A DNA stretch of 64,000 bases from Paenibacillus lupini (GTDB lineage: Bacteria > Bacillota > Bacilli > Paenibacillales > Paenibacillaceae): positions 186,001-250,000 of the forward strand of contig NZ_JAASRW010000005.1 of the NCBI RefSeq assembly GCF_011761355.1, written 5' to 3'. Shown here in pieces: positions 35,301-44,361 of the stretch (the first letter of the stretch is position 1; each line of letters begins with the position of its first letter). A model generated the notes under the pieces. The model saw only the letters and a program-made list of their open reading frames with translations. It searched no databases and was not told the origin of the DNA. A program made the position numbers and the translations under genes.

Positions 35301-35979
35301 CAAGCTCGCGGGTATTTACCGTATCGACGAGAGCGGCAATGCCGTCTGGATCGGCGGCGAATATAAGAATGGCAGCTTTACAGCGTCTGTTGATCAACCG
35401 GGCAAGTATATCGTTATGGAATATAACAAGCCTTACAGTGACGTGTCTTCAAGCAATTGGGCTTACGATTACGTACAGGAGCTTTCGTTCCGGGGTATCG
35501 TAAATGGCATCAGCGATAACAAGTTTGGCGCCAACCAGCCTACGACACGCGCGGAATTCGTAACCTTGCTCGCAAGAGCGCTTGGTCTTACTGATTCTGC
35601 ATCAACAGCTTCGAAGTTCAAGGACGTTAAAGCAGGAAGCTGGTATGCAGATGCTGTAGGGGCTGCCGTTCAGGCGGGTATCGTAACAGGCATCACGGCT
35701 GACAGCTTCGAGCCGAACAAACGAATCAGCCGCGAAGAAATGGCTGTCCTGATCATTCGTGCTCTCGAGTACAAGAAAGGTACCGCTGTCGCAGAATCAG
35801 GCGGTGTTTCGTACAAGGATGCCGGCAAGATCAGCGCTTGGGCACAAGAAGCGATCGATAAAGCGAACGCGCTTGGTATCATGACTGGCCGCGACAACGG
35901 GCAATTCGCTCCACAAGCGAATGCAACTCGTTTGGAAAGTGCCAAAGTAATCTACGAAATATTGGAACAATTGAAATAA
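29383..35979 (+). CDS. Giant S-layer protein: lamin-tail domains, metallophosphoesterase, SLH
   Basis: A 2198-residue exported protein. Signal peptide is at 1-36 (ending TVNAEA). Lamin-tail domains start at about 45, 365 and 665 (each LLITE/LLISE, AWEY or MYEYIE, YNN, then LVTGQ/LVADQ ends). Each is followed by a Fn3/Ig-like domain. A putative adhesive/Ig region lies at about 970-1280. A calcineurin-like metallophosphoesterase (about 1466-1730) has SDTQYYSD, HTGDLVDD, VTGNHDVNHD and LCGHLHGVAY metal motifs. A Pro/Thr linker PPTTPTNPTTPSNP follows, then three SLH repeats (about 2017-2198) that hold it on the wall. It is probably a wall-displayed phosphatase or nuclease for phosphate or nucleotide scavenging. 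The ribosome site is GGGAGTGTGAGG. The reading frame is intact throughout. Confidence 0.93.
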   Translation: MNRLFKQVRRRFIAGTMTAVLIVTGLPIGASGTVNAEALQLEPELLITEIVANSPNYTPPGGSGTDDNAWEYVELYNNSGSAISLNDYFITRDSYNGGAHYDYPIEAGRMLEPHQTIVVKGQSNATDPATAADHDTLASFNSVYHTELPETQVTYMDQSSGGNLPNTGTQTITVKRSANNETVVSARYNDVDLTGAPLINSSNNIDDSNGKSIVFAYNPLSGTTVMTKLASKQAPTPGSLVTGQPVADTGVPSTTPPVLNHVPQTAPIQPQDYSVTADVSSDGTLLSAKLYYKKAEESAYTSVPISVKDGLNTLTGVIPENAMQGTSKVDYYIEAVNSAGTTRSPSAADSFYELQIAQQEQPEEPGLPEQPPVLLISEIVFNTPNIGSGDVNAWEYFEIYNNSSEPIALQDYQIQYFNGSTLAYEWTFKDSKTIQPNQTMVVRAYYSDEQNGSLDKFNGAYNVSLIDSDIVSFNHPSGNLINANEHTISIVKKTGEAVETVVSAKYNDGCPADAATNCDDLNNTSVIYKVDGQTTKLMEKVGSKVAPTPGSLVADQLSPHIEHALAAGSTLEKDLPISAVITSAAGAIQGAKLYFKTDKDTDYTSVNMTAGAEDRYNAVIPKEAFDAEAEYLYYYIEATDGIHTRKSPFSGDPYEIKVFHSVTDAAPSLLITELVPDDKGSDMYEYIEMYNNTDRSVNLKDYTIYYEFSHGATIKWDLTEDFILPSKQTAVIWVKSDLSLDKSLADFNTHWSSVTGSTVNLTSTQVTSLYSIGMDNTSEGRILIAPDAADWVGHWGGAISQAWYNVAKDEVNDDGKSVVYEYPKGDPNPQFLNRMFERSAGQTATPGVIVEGQVPEITAEIPEDTVKPVISYTAPSGNQPFGSLTVTASITDDVKVDRATLLFKRTGDSAYQEANLLRSSTNSNEYSGTIAMDKILGAGSVEYFIEATDGQNVSRSTDGGAEFYKVTFGPKSKLWLDFAAGSFLKGSTRIQGNALDAGRTLSLKVDGQTLTSEKALNDDAYLTFNADNMEKSFNDGLYVNGQLVSTFPNVTYLAPHVATVPKSLLKPGNNVLLVTAGNKLDPLGKEGNNDDYKIENIKLLLSNGEQAAVTARGKVLDKDQFTAVDPAKRQKVGDSSGYFEYLELTVNLPEALFYSAASELDTKTLSDGEHTFEVSDAEAGTKASVSAIVDNTLPVFDEFSIKDGETYSGNISLNVKATDATSGIGSTTATLDGAAVTLPTQVKASELSAGDHVFRVTVTDKAGNEVVRSATFSVGSEIPSHSFEPMPADNATNVGTNAQLSVKVSDPNGDAMDVSFHEAYRYNYSNRTDIEGFSNSTDREPPLELSPAGETAVSAEAINQVKSVDGTYFVTDANGLFPYQRYDFKLDQEPVDMANVEVIWNGHSLPDRQVTLYTWNYNTNKWVRATSGVGAEDFELKATVSVADMVKDKTIHVLVQDLVPAAEDGVDFSFAWASDTQYYSDSYPEIYDKEMKYVADMKDEKKISYLIHTGDLVDDFNRPDEWKVASDSMKRLEDAGVPYGVVTGNHDVNHDESNYTEYWKYFGRERFKDQPYYGDDLNNNRDHYDLISVKGQDFLIMYLGWNIQDNTVEWANEVLKKYPDRYVIIGTHEYISPTGAYSGQGEMIWNEIVAKNDNVRMVLCGHLHGVAYNVKHVDNSDRVVIEMLADYQSGPQGGQGYMRFLEFNLAANQIHVSTYSAYMNDSNFFEEEGKDDFLLPYKTQDPSKQVATDFIGVNVYGSKEIGSQTNVASGGTATASWPARSGNTVYNWYAIATDKNGDRATSNIWSFSTGSTSVPPTTPTNPTTPSNPVPSTDVTVISPNAIPATGDVTLKPATGASAIALSGDTLAKIGSRDVTIETDHNGVVIIPGAVLQSLGGKLGDGSELVVKLDQIAQTSIDQAEESAGVERKANMNAKGAALQLSFSERNKSGSLTTIGTLPSPVKIELKADSINNVKLAGIYRIDESGNAVWIGGEYKNGSFTASVDQPGKYIVMEYNKPYSDVSSSNWAYDYVQELSFRGIVNGISDNKFGANQPTTRAEFVTLLARALGLTDSASTASKFKDVKAGSWYADAVGAAVQAGIVTGITADSFEPNKRISREEMAVLIIRALEYKKGTAVAESGGVSYKDAGKISAWAQEAIDKANALGIMTGRDNGQFAPQANATRLESAKVIYEILEQLK

Positions 35980-35992
35980 CGGGTAGTTTTCG

Positions 35993-36042
35993 CCGAGCCG
36001 GCGCAGGGGGATCCAGTCTTCTTAGCGCTGGCTCGGGTTTTA
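35993..36042 (+). terminator. Terminator after the giant SLH gene
   Basis: CCGAGCCGGCGC pairs with GCGCTGGCTCGG over a 20-base loop, followed by GTTTT. The stem is strong but the loop is long and the T-run short, so some readthrough into the HupE-like gene is possible. Confidence 0.7.
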
Positions 36043-36081
36043 CCAACCGTTATCGCTTGTCCAAGGAGGCTTGTGAATCTC

Positions 36082-37203
36082 ATGAAAAAGGCGACTGCAA
36101 TTTTGGCCGTCTGTCTATTCTTGTTCGGCATTGTTCCGCATGCGTACGCGCATATGAACACATATGGATATTCCGACATCAACGTGAATGACGGGCAGCT
36201 TGAATACGATTTGTACTTGGATATTACAGAAGTGTCTCAGTGGATGGATATGCGTTCTAGCGGAGTGTTCATTATCGATCCAGACAAATCTTCTCCGGAA
36301 GAAGGAGAAGTGTCGTGGACGGAAGAAGATTTACGTCCTCTGATCGCGGATTCGCTTGTCTTAAAGGCAGGCGGTGAAACTCTAGAGCCAAAGATCGGAG
36401 AAATTGCAACAAAAAATAGAAACAACGGCTTATGCTTGTTCATGAAGCTTACATATGAGCTCCCGAGTGGTGCTTCTGAGTATATGATCAACTACAACTT
36501 TTTCTTTGATACCGATCCGTCACATCAGAACTTCGCGACCATCCGTGAAGCGGGCTCTTCCAAGGATATTGTGTTTAACAGCGGCAACAGGACGGTAACC
36601 GAGATGCTCGGCGCATCGGCAGGGGATTCGTCTAAAACGACGGTCGAGGTGCCGAACTGGCTCATGTCGATGTGGGAGTATATACGGATTGGTGTCGAGC
36701 ATATTTTGAGCGGGATCGATCATCTGCTCTTCATTGCGGCGCTTGTCATCGCGAAGCAGCGCAAACGGGATTATGTGAAGGTGCTTACAGCCTTTACGAT
36801 TGGACACAGCTTGACGATCGCGCTCTCGGCCCTTGAGGTCGTGAATTTGCCCCCAGCATTCGTCGAGCCAGTCATTGCGCTAAGTATCGCCTATGTGGCG
36901 GTGGAAAATATTTGGCTCAAAAAGGTGAAGCGCCGCTGGATCATTGCCATGGGCTTTGGTCTGATCCATGGCTTTGGCTTCGCCGAGGTGCTGCGTGGAG
37001 CGATGAGTGACCGTTTCCTATTAACCCTATTTTCGTTTAACGTAGGCGTCGAAATCGGCCAATTAGCCATTCTGGCCATACTGCTTCCGCTGCTCATTTG
37101 GGTTGGCCGCTACAAAGCTTACAAGTATGCTAATTATGCAGCCTCTTCGTTCGTTGCTGTAATCGGACTATATTGGTTTGTAACACGGATTATCACAGGC
37201 TAA
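36082..37203 (+). CDS. HupE/UreJ-family membrane protein with exported N-terminal domain
   Basis: A 373-residue protein. Signal peptide (residues 1-23, ending HAYA) precedes an outside domain of about 165 residues. A C-terminal multi-helix HupE/UreJ domain (about 200-370) follows, with GVEHILSGIDHLLFIAALV, TIGHSLTIALS, GFGLIHGFGFAE and FNVGVEIGQ. The His/Asp/Glu residues in those helices are the usual metal-binding set. HupE and UreJ are linked to nickel or cobalt uptake, but the fused exported-domain form is widespread with no proven role. ATG 36082 is chosen; GTG 36073 is also in frame, and AAGGAGG at 36063-36069 is 12 or 3 bases away. No hydrogenase or urease gene is nearby. Confidence 0.85.
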   Translation: MKKATAILAVCLFLFGIVPHAYAHMNTYGYSDINVNDGQLEYDLYLDITEVSQWMDMRSSGVFIIDPDKSSPEEGEVSWTEEDLRPLIADSLVLKAGGETLEPKIGEIATKNRNNGLCLFMKLTYELPSGASEYMINYNFFFDTDPSHQNFATIREAGSSKDIVFNSGNRTVTEMLGASAGDSSKTTVEVPNWLMSMWEYIRIGVEHILSGIDHLLFIAALVIAKQRKRDYVKVLTAFTIGHSLTIALSALEVVNLPPAFVEPVIALSIAYVAVENIWLKKVKRRWIIAMGFGLIHGFGFAEVLRGAMSDRFLLTLFSFNVGVEIGQLAILAILLPLLIWVGRYKAYKYANYAASSFVAVIGLYWFVTRIITG

Positions 37204-37216
37204 GTTATGAATCGAT

Positions 37217-37274
37217 AGCTCCCCTATGGTAGGCAGGTATAATAACCCTGTTGCTGTAAGGGAGCTTTTTTTTA
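37217..37274 (+). terminator. Terminator after the HupE-like gene
   Basis: AGCTCCC pairs with GGGAGCT across a long loop, ending in eight T. The stem is short but well placed. Confidence 0.65.
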
Positions 37275-37386
37275 ACTAAACTCTCCCATTTAAGAAAAAC
37301 TTAATGTTTTCCCCCATTTTTAATTAAATAATTTTTCCTATCCTATTGTATAGATTGTACTGGAGGAGAAGGGAGAAAGTTTCTCT

Positions 37387-37635
37387 ATGGATCGGCATGT
37401 TAAGATCTCTATATTGCGGCGGTATGAGAACTATTGTTATCAGATCTGTCATTACCTTATACAGCACGAGCAACATGCATCCCAAGCAGCGAAGGAGGCT
37501 TTGCTCAGCATCGCCGGCGATGCTTTTTTTTACACGGATTCAGACGAAACACGCAGGCAGAAGATCCTCCGTACAAGCATCCACAAGTCGTTGTTATGGC
37601 AAGGAAATGGGCTTCAACATCAAACAATGGTCTGA
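37387..37635 (+). CDS. Small protein resembling sigma-factor region 2 partners, 82 aa
   Basis: An 82-residue soluble protein. Residues 9-68 (ILRRYENYCYQICHYLI, then AKEALLSIAGDAFFY and RRQKILRTSIHKSL) have the spacing of sigma-70 region 2 helices. No region 4 follows. Similar short sequences occur in paenibacilli as uncharacterised proteins; this is from memory, not a search. ATG 37387 has GGAGAAAG about 10 bases ahead, and TTGTAT/TGTACT-like promoter elements lie upstream. Its end runs toward the gdhA terminator. The function is unknown. Confidence 0.55.
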   Translation: MDRHVKISILRRYENYCYQICHYLIQHEQHASQAAKEALLSIAGDAFFYTDSDETRRQKILRTSIHKSLLWQGNGLQHQTMV

Positions 37636-37653
37636 TTGTATGGATTTACATAC

Positions 37654-37692
37654 AAAAAACCTCTTCTCCCGATTTACGGAGAAGAGGTTTTT
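37654..37692. terminator. Bidirectional terminator between the small gene and gdhA
   Basis: AAAAACCTCTTCTCC and GGAGAAGAGGTTTTT form a 15-bp perfect stem around CGATTTAC. The A-run on one side and T-run on the other make it usable from both strands; gdhA ends 14 bases to the right. Confidence 0.9.
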
Positions 37693-37705
37693 GCAATTTA
37701 TATAT

Positions 37706-39236
<1,531 letters not shown>

Positions 39237-40136
39237 GTGGAATTTAGACAAATGAGATACTTTATGGAAGTTGCAAGAAGAGAACATGTCACAGAAGCCG
39301 CGAATGTTCTTCATGTTGCACAATCCTCAGTCAGCAGACAATTAGCCCAATTGGAAAGTGAATTAGGGGTAGATCTGTTTATTCGTAACGGGCGGAGAGT
39401 AAAGCTGACTCCGATAGGGAAGATCTTCCTGCAGCGCGTAGAGCAGATGATGAATATGATGAGCGAGGCTGAAAGAGAAGTGAAGGAATATCTGGATCCG
39501 GAAAAAGGAGTCGTTCGCATTGCTTTTCCGATCAGCTTGGCGGCTCATGTATTGCCTAAGGCCATTTATGCTTTTCGAAAACGGTATCCAGAAGCTAAAT
39601 TTCAGATGAGACAAGCCCTCTATGCTGATTTAGTTGACGGTGTCATTGAAGGTGAATTTAATCTGGCTATGATTGCCCCGCTGCCGAGTGAAGATAAGCA
39701 TATTAAGCAGAAGATTCTGTTTACAGAACGGATTGTGACGCTTCTGCCTATTCATCATCCACTCGCTCATCGGTCAAGCATTCAGTTGTCGGAGATAAAG
39801 GATGAATCCTTTGTCACACTGCCTGAAGGGACTATCTTCCGGAAAATTGTAATGAATGCCTGCAGTGAACTCGGATTTACGCCTCATATTGCCTTTGAAG
39901 GTGATGATATTGATGCGTTAAAAGGGTTAGTGTCAGCAGGACTTGGAATAGCACTTATGCCTGAAGTTACCTTGGTGGAGAGCATCCCGCAATCAACGGT
40001 AAAAATTCCGATAGCGAATCCGGCTGTGACAAGAAGCATCGGTATCATCTGTCCAACACAGCGTAAACTGCTTCCGACGGAGCAATTGTTCTATCAGTTT
40101 CTTGAAGAATTTTATACACCGGATTATAAACTATAA
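39237..40136 (+). CDS. gltC: LysR-family regulator, GltC-like
   Basis: A 299-residue LysR regulator, the same length as Bacillus GltC. Its N-terminus (EFRQMRYFMEVARREHVTEA, then LHVAQSSVSRQLAQLE) closely follows the GltC pattern. The effector-binding domain spans about 90-295. GTG 39237 gives this family start; AAAGGA lies about 12 bases upstream. In Bacillus, GltC activates gltAB, but here the neighbour is gdhA, so it may link glutamate dehydrogenase to the same 2-oxoglutarate/glutamate signal. The symbol marks the best relative, and true orthology is not proven. Confidence 0.82.
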   Translation: MEFRQMRYFMEVARREHVTEAANVLHVAQSSVSRQLAQLESELGVDLFIRNGRRVKLTPIGKIFLQRVEQMMNMMSEAEREVKEYLDPEKGVVRIAFPISLAAHVLPKAIYAFRKRYPEAKFQMRQALYADLVDGVIEGEFNLAMIAPLPSEDKHIKQKILFTERIVTLLPIHHPLAHRSSIQLSEIKDESFVTLPEGTIFRKIVMNACSELGFTPHIAFEGDDIDALKGLVSAGLGIALMPEVTLVESIPQSTVKIPIANPAVTRSIGIICPTQRKLLPTEQLFYQFLEEFYTPDYKL

Positions 40137-40143
40137 ATATTCA

Positions 40144-40171
40144 AAACTCCTTGATATCAAGGAGTTTTTTT
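40144..40171 (+). terminator. Terminator after the gltC-like gene
   Basis: AAACTCCTTG and CAAGGAGTTT pair around ATAT, followed by a run of T. Confidence 0.9.
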
Positions 40172-40267
40172 GTTTTTCAATCGGCACAATCTAATCTGCT
40201 GACGAGAATAATTGAGGCGGCTATGGTAAAAAATACATTTACCTATAATGCGATTCGAGGGAATGAC

Positions 40268-41761
40268 ATGGCTGACAATCAGAAAACAGAACCCAGGGAT
40301 ATTGCCCAATTCCTAAAGCAATTGAAGCAGTCCAGCGATTTTAAAACGATCCAGCTCAGTATTGGCGACAAACAGCTGAGCATCTCTTATTTCAAAACCT
40401 TGATTGATGAGAAGCTGCTTCAGTCCCATGTCATTCTTCCCTTGCAGGAACGTGCGCTGGATTTAGATTTCAGGCAGCTTGAGGACTTAAAAACTTGGAT
40501 TCCGATTGAGGATATAGAAATGACGGGTCAGGTTGAAAGTATTCAAGCCAAGCTGTTGAAAGGCTGCGCAATTGCGGCACTCGATAAAGAGGTTTGCAAG
40601 TATGCTTTGATCCAATTGGCTAGTATAGAAGGACTTAGAAAAAACAATGATACCGAAAATGAATTTAGCGTTGTTGGACCCAAGGTAGGTTTCGTAGAGA
40701 GTATTGACACAAACATTGGCTTGTTACGAGCGCAAATCAACATTCCAACTTTGGTTGTCAAAGAAATCCTGGTTGGCAGGACTTCCAAAACAAGAGTGGC
40801 CATTATTTATATTGATGGAGTGACCAATAAGCAAAACGTTCAAACGGTACAGCAAAGGATGGAGCAAATCGACTATGACGTTATATTCGATACTTCCCAA
40901 TTAGATCAGTTCATCTCGGACAACTCCCTGACACCGTTTCCTTTGTTTTTGTCTACGGAACGCCGAGACCGGGTTGTATATGCACTCATTACCGGACAAG
41001 TTGCGGTTGTTAGCGATGGATCACCTTATTTCATCACGGGTCCTTCTACCTTGTTTGATTTCTTCCTGTCGCCTGAAGATTACTATTTGCCCTGGATTTT
41101 AGGCTCCTTTTTCAGAATGATTCGTATTTTTGGCGTTATTTTCTCCTTATTTGCAACCTCCATGTATATCGCCATCACGACGTTTCACTATGAAGTCATT
41201 CCGAGGGATTTGCTCGAGCCGTTAATATTCTCCAGAAGAAATGTCCCTTTTCCGCCGCTCCTTGAAGTGCTTTTTCTGGAGATTACGATTGAATTTCTCC
41301 GGGAGGCCGGTGCCAGGCTTCCAACAAAGATTGGTCAGACCTTAGGTATCGTAGGCGGTATCGTAATTGGTCAAGCTACGGTTTTAGCCGGTTTGACAAG
41401 TAATATTCTGGTTATTATCGTGGCCTTCTCGGCGCTGGCCTCGTTTGCTACACCAATCTATAAGATGTCAAATGCGATCAGGTTTTTGCGCTTCCCGATG
41501 ATTTTCGCCTCATCGATCTGGGGAGCCCTTGGACTGTTTATCGGGATTGGCTTTCTGCTTGTCCACCTTACCCGTCTGACCTCATTAGGTATGCCGTATC
41601 TCGTACCCATTCATCCTCTAAGAGTTCGGGACCTCAAAGACAGCTTTATACGTCCGTCGTATCAGTTTTCTAACAAGCGGCCGAGCTATTTAAGACCTGA
41701 GTCTTCCGTCAAATACAAGCCTGGGAAGGTAAAGAGAAAGAACGATCTGGATAGAGAATGA
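40268..41761 (+). CDS. GerA-family spore germination receptor subunit A
   Basis: A 497-residue protein with an N-terminal soluble domain (about 1-260, including NIGLLRAQINIPTLVVKEILVG and TPFPLFLSTERRDRV). A membrane domain of five or so helices follows (from ILGSFFRMIRIFGVIFSLF; EVLFLEITIEFLREAGARLP; then IVIGQATVLAGLTSNILVIIV). This is the GerAA/GerKA/GerBA family of inner-membrane germinant receptors in spores. ATG 40268 is preferred to ATG 40223 because GAGGG lies 7 bases ahead, though the earlier start also has a GAGGCGG. It is the first gene of a three-gene receptor operon in A-C-B order. Which germinant it detects cannot be told. Confidence 0.92.
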   Translation: MADNQKTEPRDIAQFLKQLKQSSDFKTIQLSIGDKQLSISYFKTLIDEKLLQSHVILPLQERALDLDFRQLEDLKTWIPIEDIEMTGQVESIQAKLLKGCAIAALDKEVCKYALIQLASIEGLRKNNDTENEFSVVGPKVGFVESIDTNIGLLRAQINIPTLVVKEILVGRTSKTRVAIIYIDGVTNKQNVQTVQQRMEQIDYDVIFDTSQLDQFISDNSLTPFPLFLSTERRDRVVYALITGQVAVVSDGSPYFITGPSTLFDFFLSPEDYYLPWILGSFFRMIRIFGVIFSLFATSMYIAITTFHYEVIPRDLLEPLIFSRRNVPFPPLLEVLFLEITIEFLREAGARLPTKIGQTLGIVGGIVIGQATVLAGLTSNILVIIVAFSALASFATPIYKMSNAIRFLRFPMIFASSIWGALGLFIGIGFLLVHLTRLTSLGMPYLVPIHPLRVRDLKDSFIRPSYQFSNKRPSYLRPESSVKYKPGKVKRKNDLDRE

Positions 41762-41776
41762 CTTAAGAAGGCGGGA

Positions 41777-42868
41777 ATGATGGAGTTGAGAAGCAGGACC
41801 TTCCTAATTATTGTTCTATGCATGCTGCTTACTGCGTGCGGCGATAAAAACATTGTGAACAGCATTAAATTTGTCCAAACCATCGGTTACGATGCCGCTC
41901 AGAACGGAGTTGCCAGCAGCGCGGTTATAGCCAATTACGAAGAACAGGGAAAAGCGAAGCTGGAATTTTACGTGACGGAATCCAAGTCCGTATATGACAG
42001 CATGCCCAAGCTTAACATGAAGCTTGACTTCCCGATTGAATATGGGCAGCTGAGAATGGCCTTATTCGGAGACAGCTTCGCGCGCAGAGGGATAACAACG
42101 GCAATCGAGAGTCTGATCCGTGACCCCAAAATATCCTCGAGGATGCATCTTGGCGTTGCGGATAGAGCTGCCTTGGAGCTGCTCAACATTCCCGAGAATA
42201 GGCGTGATCCGTATTTTCTGTCCGATATGATCGAACAGAATATGAAGTATGGGAATTTGCCGAGGATGAATCTTCACTTAACCTTCTTTAATTTTTATGG
42301 CGACGGAAGGGATTTCTTCCTGCCTCATTTTACCGTTGAACGAGACGAGATCAAGCTTGATGGCATAGCTCTGTTTAAAGGCGATAAATTCAAAACCAAA
42401 ATTGGCATAAGGGATTCCTTCTTGCTGAAATTGCTGCTGGAAGATTCCAAAAATGGGAGCGTAATGGTTCCTATGACAGGCGCGAATCAAACCCGCGAGG
42501 AGTATTTCCTGATGAACAGTATTGGATCCAAACCAACCTATAAGGTGATTCGTACCGCATCTCCAGCCTCCGTTGCTATTCACGTGAAACTTAACGCCCA
42601 AGTAAAGGACGTTCCTCAATGGATTGATCTAACTTCGGAGGATCAGCTCGCCTTGCTTGAAAAAAGCATAGAGGTCTATTGCGAAAGCGAAATACAGAAG
42701 TTTATCTCCTTATGCAAAAGAAACAACGTGGATCCGCTGGGCCTTGGGGATTTGATAAGAAGCAGGTTGAAGGTATGGAACTCGCAAGAGTTCGAGGAGC
42801 AATATAAGTCATTAGCAACGACAGTTCGCGTAAATGCCCGCATCATCCGAATTGGCGCAGGTGGTTAA
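41777..42868 (+). CDS. Ger(x)C-family spore germination lipoprotein
   Basis: A 363-residue lipoprotein with signal and lipobox LLTACGDKN (Cys about 21). The Ger(x)C N-terminal domain (VQTIGYDA onward) follows, and the C-terminal domain begins about residue 215 (VAIHVKLNAQV onward). It is the C subunit of the GerA-type receptor, tethered to the outer face of the spore inner membrane. It starts 15 bases after the A gene with AAGGCGGG as ribosome site. Confidence 0.92.
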   Translation: MMELRSRTFLIIVLCMLLTACGDKNIVNSIKFVQTIGYDAAQNGVASSAVIANYEEQGKAKLEFYVTESKSVYDSMPKLNMKLDFPIEYGQLRMALFGDSFARRGITTAIESLIRDPKISSRMHLGVADRAALELLNIPENRRDPYFLSDMIEQNMKYGNLPRMNLHLTFFNFYGDGRDFFLPHFTVERDEIKLDGIALFKGDKFKTKIGIRDSFLLKLLLEDSKNGSVMVPMTGANQTREEYFLMNSIGSKPTYKVIRTASPASVAIHVKLNAQVKDVPQWIDLTSEDQLALLEKSIEVYCESEIQKFISLCKRNNVDPLGLGDLIRSRLKVWNSQEFEEQYKSLATTVRVNARIIRIGAGG

Positions 42869-42907
42869 GGCAGCAAAGCCATGCTCTTTGGGGAAGGTGA
42901 CAAAAGT

Positions 42908-44008
42908 TTGAGTAATGAAATCAGCGACAAATACACAATATCGCCCCACTTAATTGTTTTTCCTCTCTATGTGAGCATGGTGGGAGTTGGAATACTGACT
43001 TACGAAAGAAGAGTAATTGAGCACGCCGGTTATAATGCATGGATCTCCGTTATGATAACGGGGATCAGCATGCATTTCCTCATATGGATGCTTTATAAAA
43101 TATTATCATCAATCGATGACTCGCGTGATATCGTGACCATTAATCATAAGCTGTTCGGAAAATTTTTTGGCAACTTGATCAACTTTGCCATTGTGCTGTA
43201 TTTTGTTTTTGGGGCATTTATTAAATTTAAGGTTTATATGGAAATGATTCAAGTCTGGTTTTTCCCCAGCATGAACTTTCTACCCGTCAGTATTGTTATT
43301 CTTCTGCTTGTCTACTATGCGGTCTCTGGCGGAATCCGATCTGTTACGGGAATTGCTGTTTGGGCGACAATCATCTCATGTGTTTCTATTATCCCTCAGG
43401 TGTTGCTTACCTTTCCTTTTTTGTATCCGATGAACCTGCTGCCGCTATTGAATCATTCAGCATCCGATATTCTTCTCTCATCAAAAGACATGGCATTTGA
43501 ATATCTGGGGGTTGAGACGCTGCTATTCCTGTATCCGTTCGTTAGGACACCGGAAAAGTCACAAAAATGGGCGCATCTTATCATGATATTGGTTACCTTA
43601 TTGTATTTGATGATCTTAATCCTGGCTTTTATGTTTTTCACCGAAGAACAGCTGCGGCATACCATTTGGCCAACGTTAAATATGATTGGCATCTTTGAAG
43701 TTCCGCTGCTTCAAAGACTTGAGTATTTGGCCATTTCATTATGGTTTATTAAAATTATTGCCGGCATTTCCATCTTTATATGGGCGGCATGCCGTGGAAT
43801 GAAGATCGCATTTCACCTAAGGCCGCGAATAAGTTTGATTGTTTTTCTCACCGCCATTACGGCTTTAAGTCATTTCATTATCGATCACAGAACGGTTGAA
43901 CGGGTATCCGAAATCTATTCCAATGTCGGTCTGTACTTTCTTTACGCCTATATACCGTTTGTCTTTCTATGCGTGATGATTCGGAGAAAGTTGACAGGGC
44001 CTATTTGA
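42908..44008 (+). CDS. GerB-family germination permease subunit
   Basis: A 366-residue protein with ten predicted membrane helices (APC-type fold), beginning ISPHLIVFPLYVSMVGVGILTY. It is the B subunit thought to recognise the germinant. The annotated start is TTG 42908, with GGGGAAGGTGA ending 8 bases ahead; ATG 42881 is in frame but has no ribosome site. It is the last gene of the operon, followed by a yjfB pseudogene. Confidence 0.9.
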   Translation: MSNEISDKYTISPHLIVFPLYVSMVGVGILTYERRVIEHAGYNAWISVMITGISMHFLIWMLYKILSSIDDSRDIVTINHKLFGKFFGNLINFAIVLYFVFGAFIKFKVYMEMIQVWFFPSMNFLPVSIVILLLVYYAVSGGIRSVTGIAVWATIISCVSIIPQVLLTFPFLYPMNLLPLLNHSASDILLSSKDMAFEYLGVETLLFLYPFVRTPEKSQKWAHLIMILVTLLYLMILILAFMFFTEEQLRHTIWPTLNMIGIFEVPLLQRLEYLAISLWFIKIIAGISIFIWAACRGMKIAFHLRPRISLIVFLTAITALSHFIIDHRTVERVSEIYSNVGLYFLYAYIPFVFLCVMIRRKLTGPI

Positions 44009-44100
44009 GCGGTTTTGTGATTTAAACCTGCTAACGAATGTCCGCTAATTATCAGATACTACAGGAGAGCTCTAAATTCTGTAGAGACAGGAGGATGATG

Positions 44101-44276
44101 ATGGATATTCGGCCCTTTCCGTTTCCATGTCGCACAGCAAGCTAATGAACGATGTAGGAATCAGCGTGCTCAAAATGGCTAAGGACCATACGACGCAGCA
44201 GTCGCAGCAGCTGGTGCAAATGATGATGCAAAGCGTGCAGCCCCACCTGGGGGGCTATATCGATTTGCGCGCGTAA
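44101..44276 (+). pseudogene. yjfB-family gene with a one-base deletion
   Basis: The DNA is clearly homologous to the intact gene at 58180. After ATGGATATTC one base is missing compared with that copy (between about 44110 and 44126), which shifts the frame to an early stop. In the shifted frame the rest reads MSHSKLMNDVGISVLKMA and ends QPHLGGYIDLRA before TAA at 44274. A 49-residue product could start at ATG 44127, but without a ribosome site. The original start keeps ACAGGAGG. YjfB proteins are about 60 residues and are linked to motility by name only. A real loss or a sequencing error are both possible. Confidence 0.75.
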
Positions 44277-44295
44277 GAATGTGACAAGAAGAGAG

Positions 44296-44337
44296 ACCGC
44301 CTTTGCGCCCATATAACGCGAGGGGCGGTTTTTTTAT
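44296..44337 (+). terminator. Terminator after the yjfB pseudogene
   Basis: ACCGCC with inner pairs TTTGCGCCC...GGGGCGGT forms a stem that leads into seven T. The outer pairing ACCGCC/GGCGGT is perfect. Confidence 0.8.
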
Positions 44338-44361
44338 ATTGCATTTATTTTAAAAATCCAC

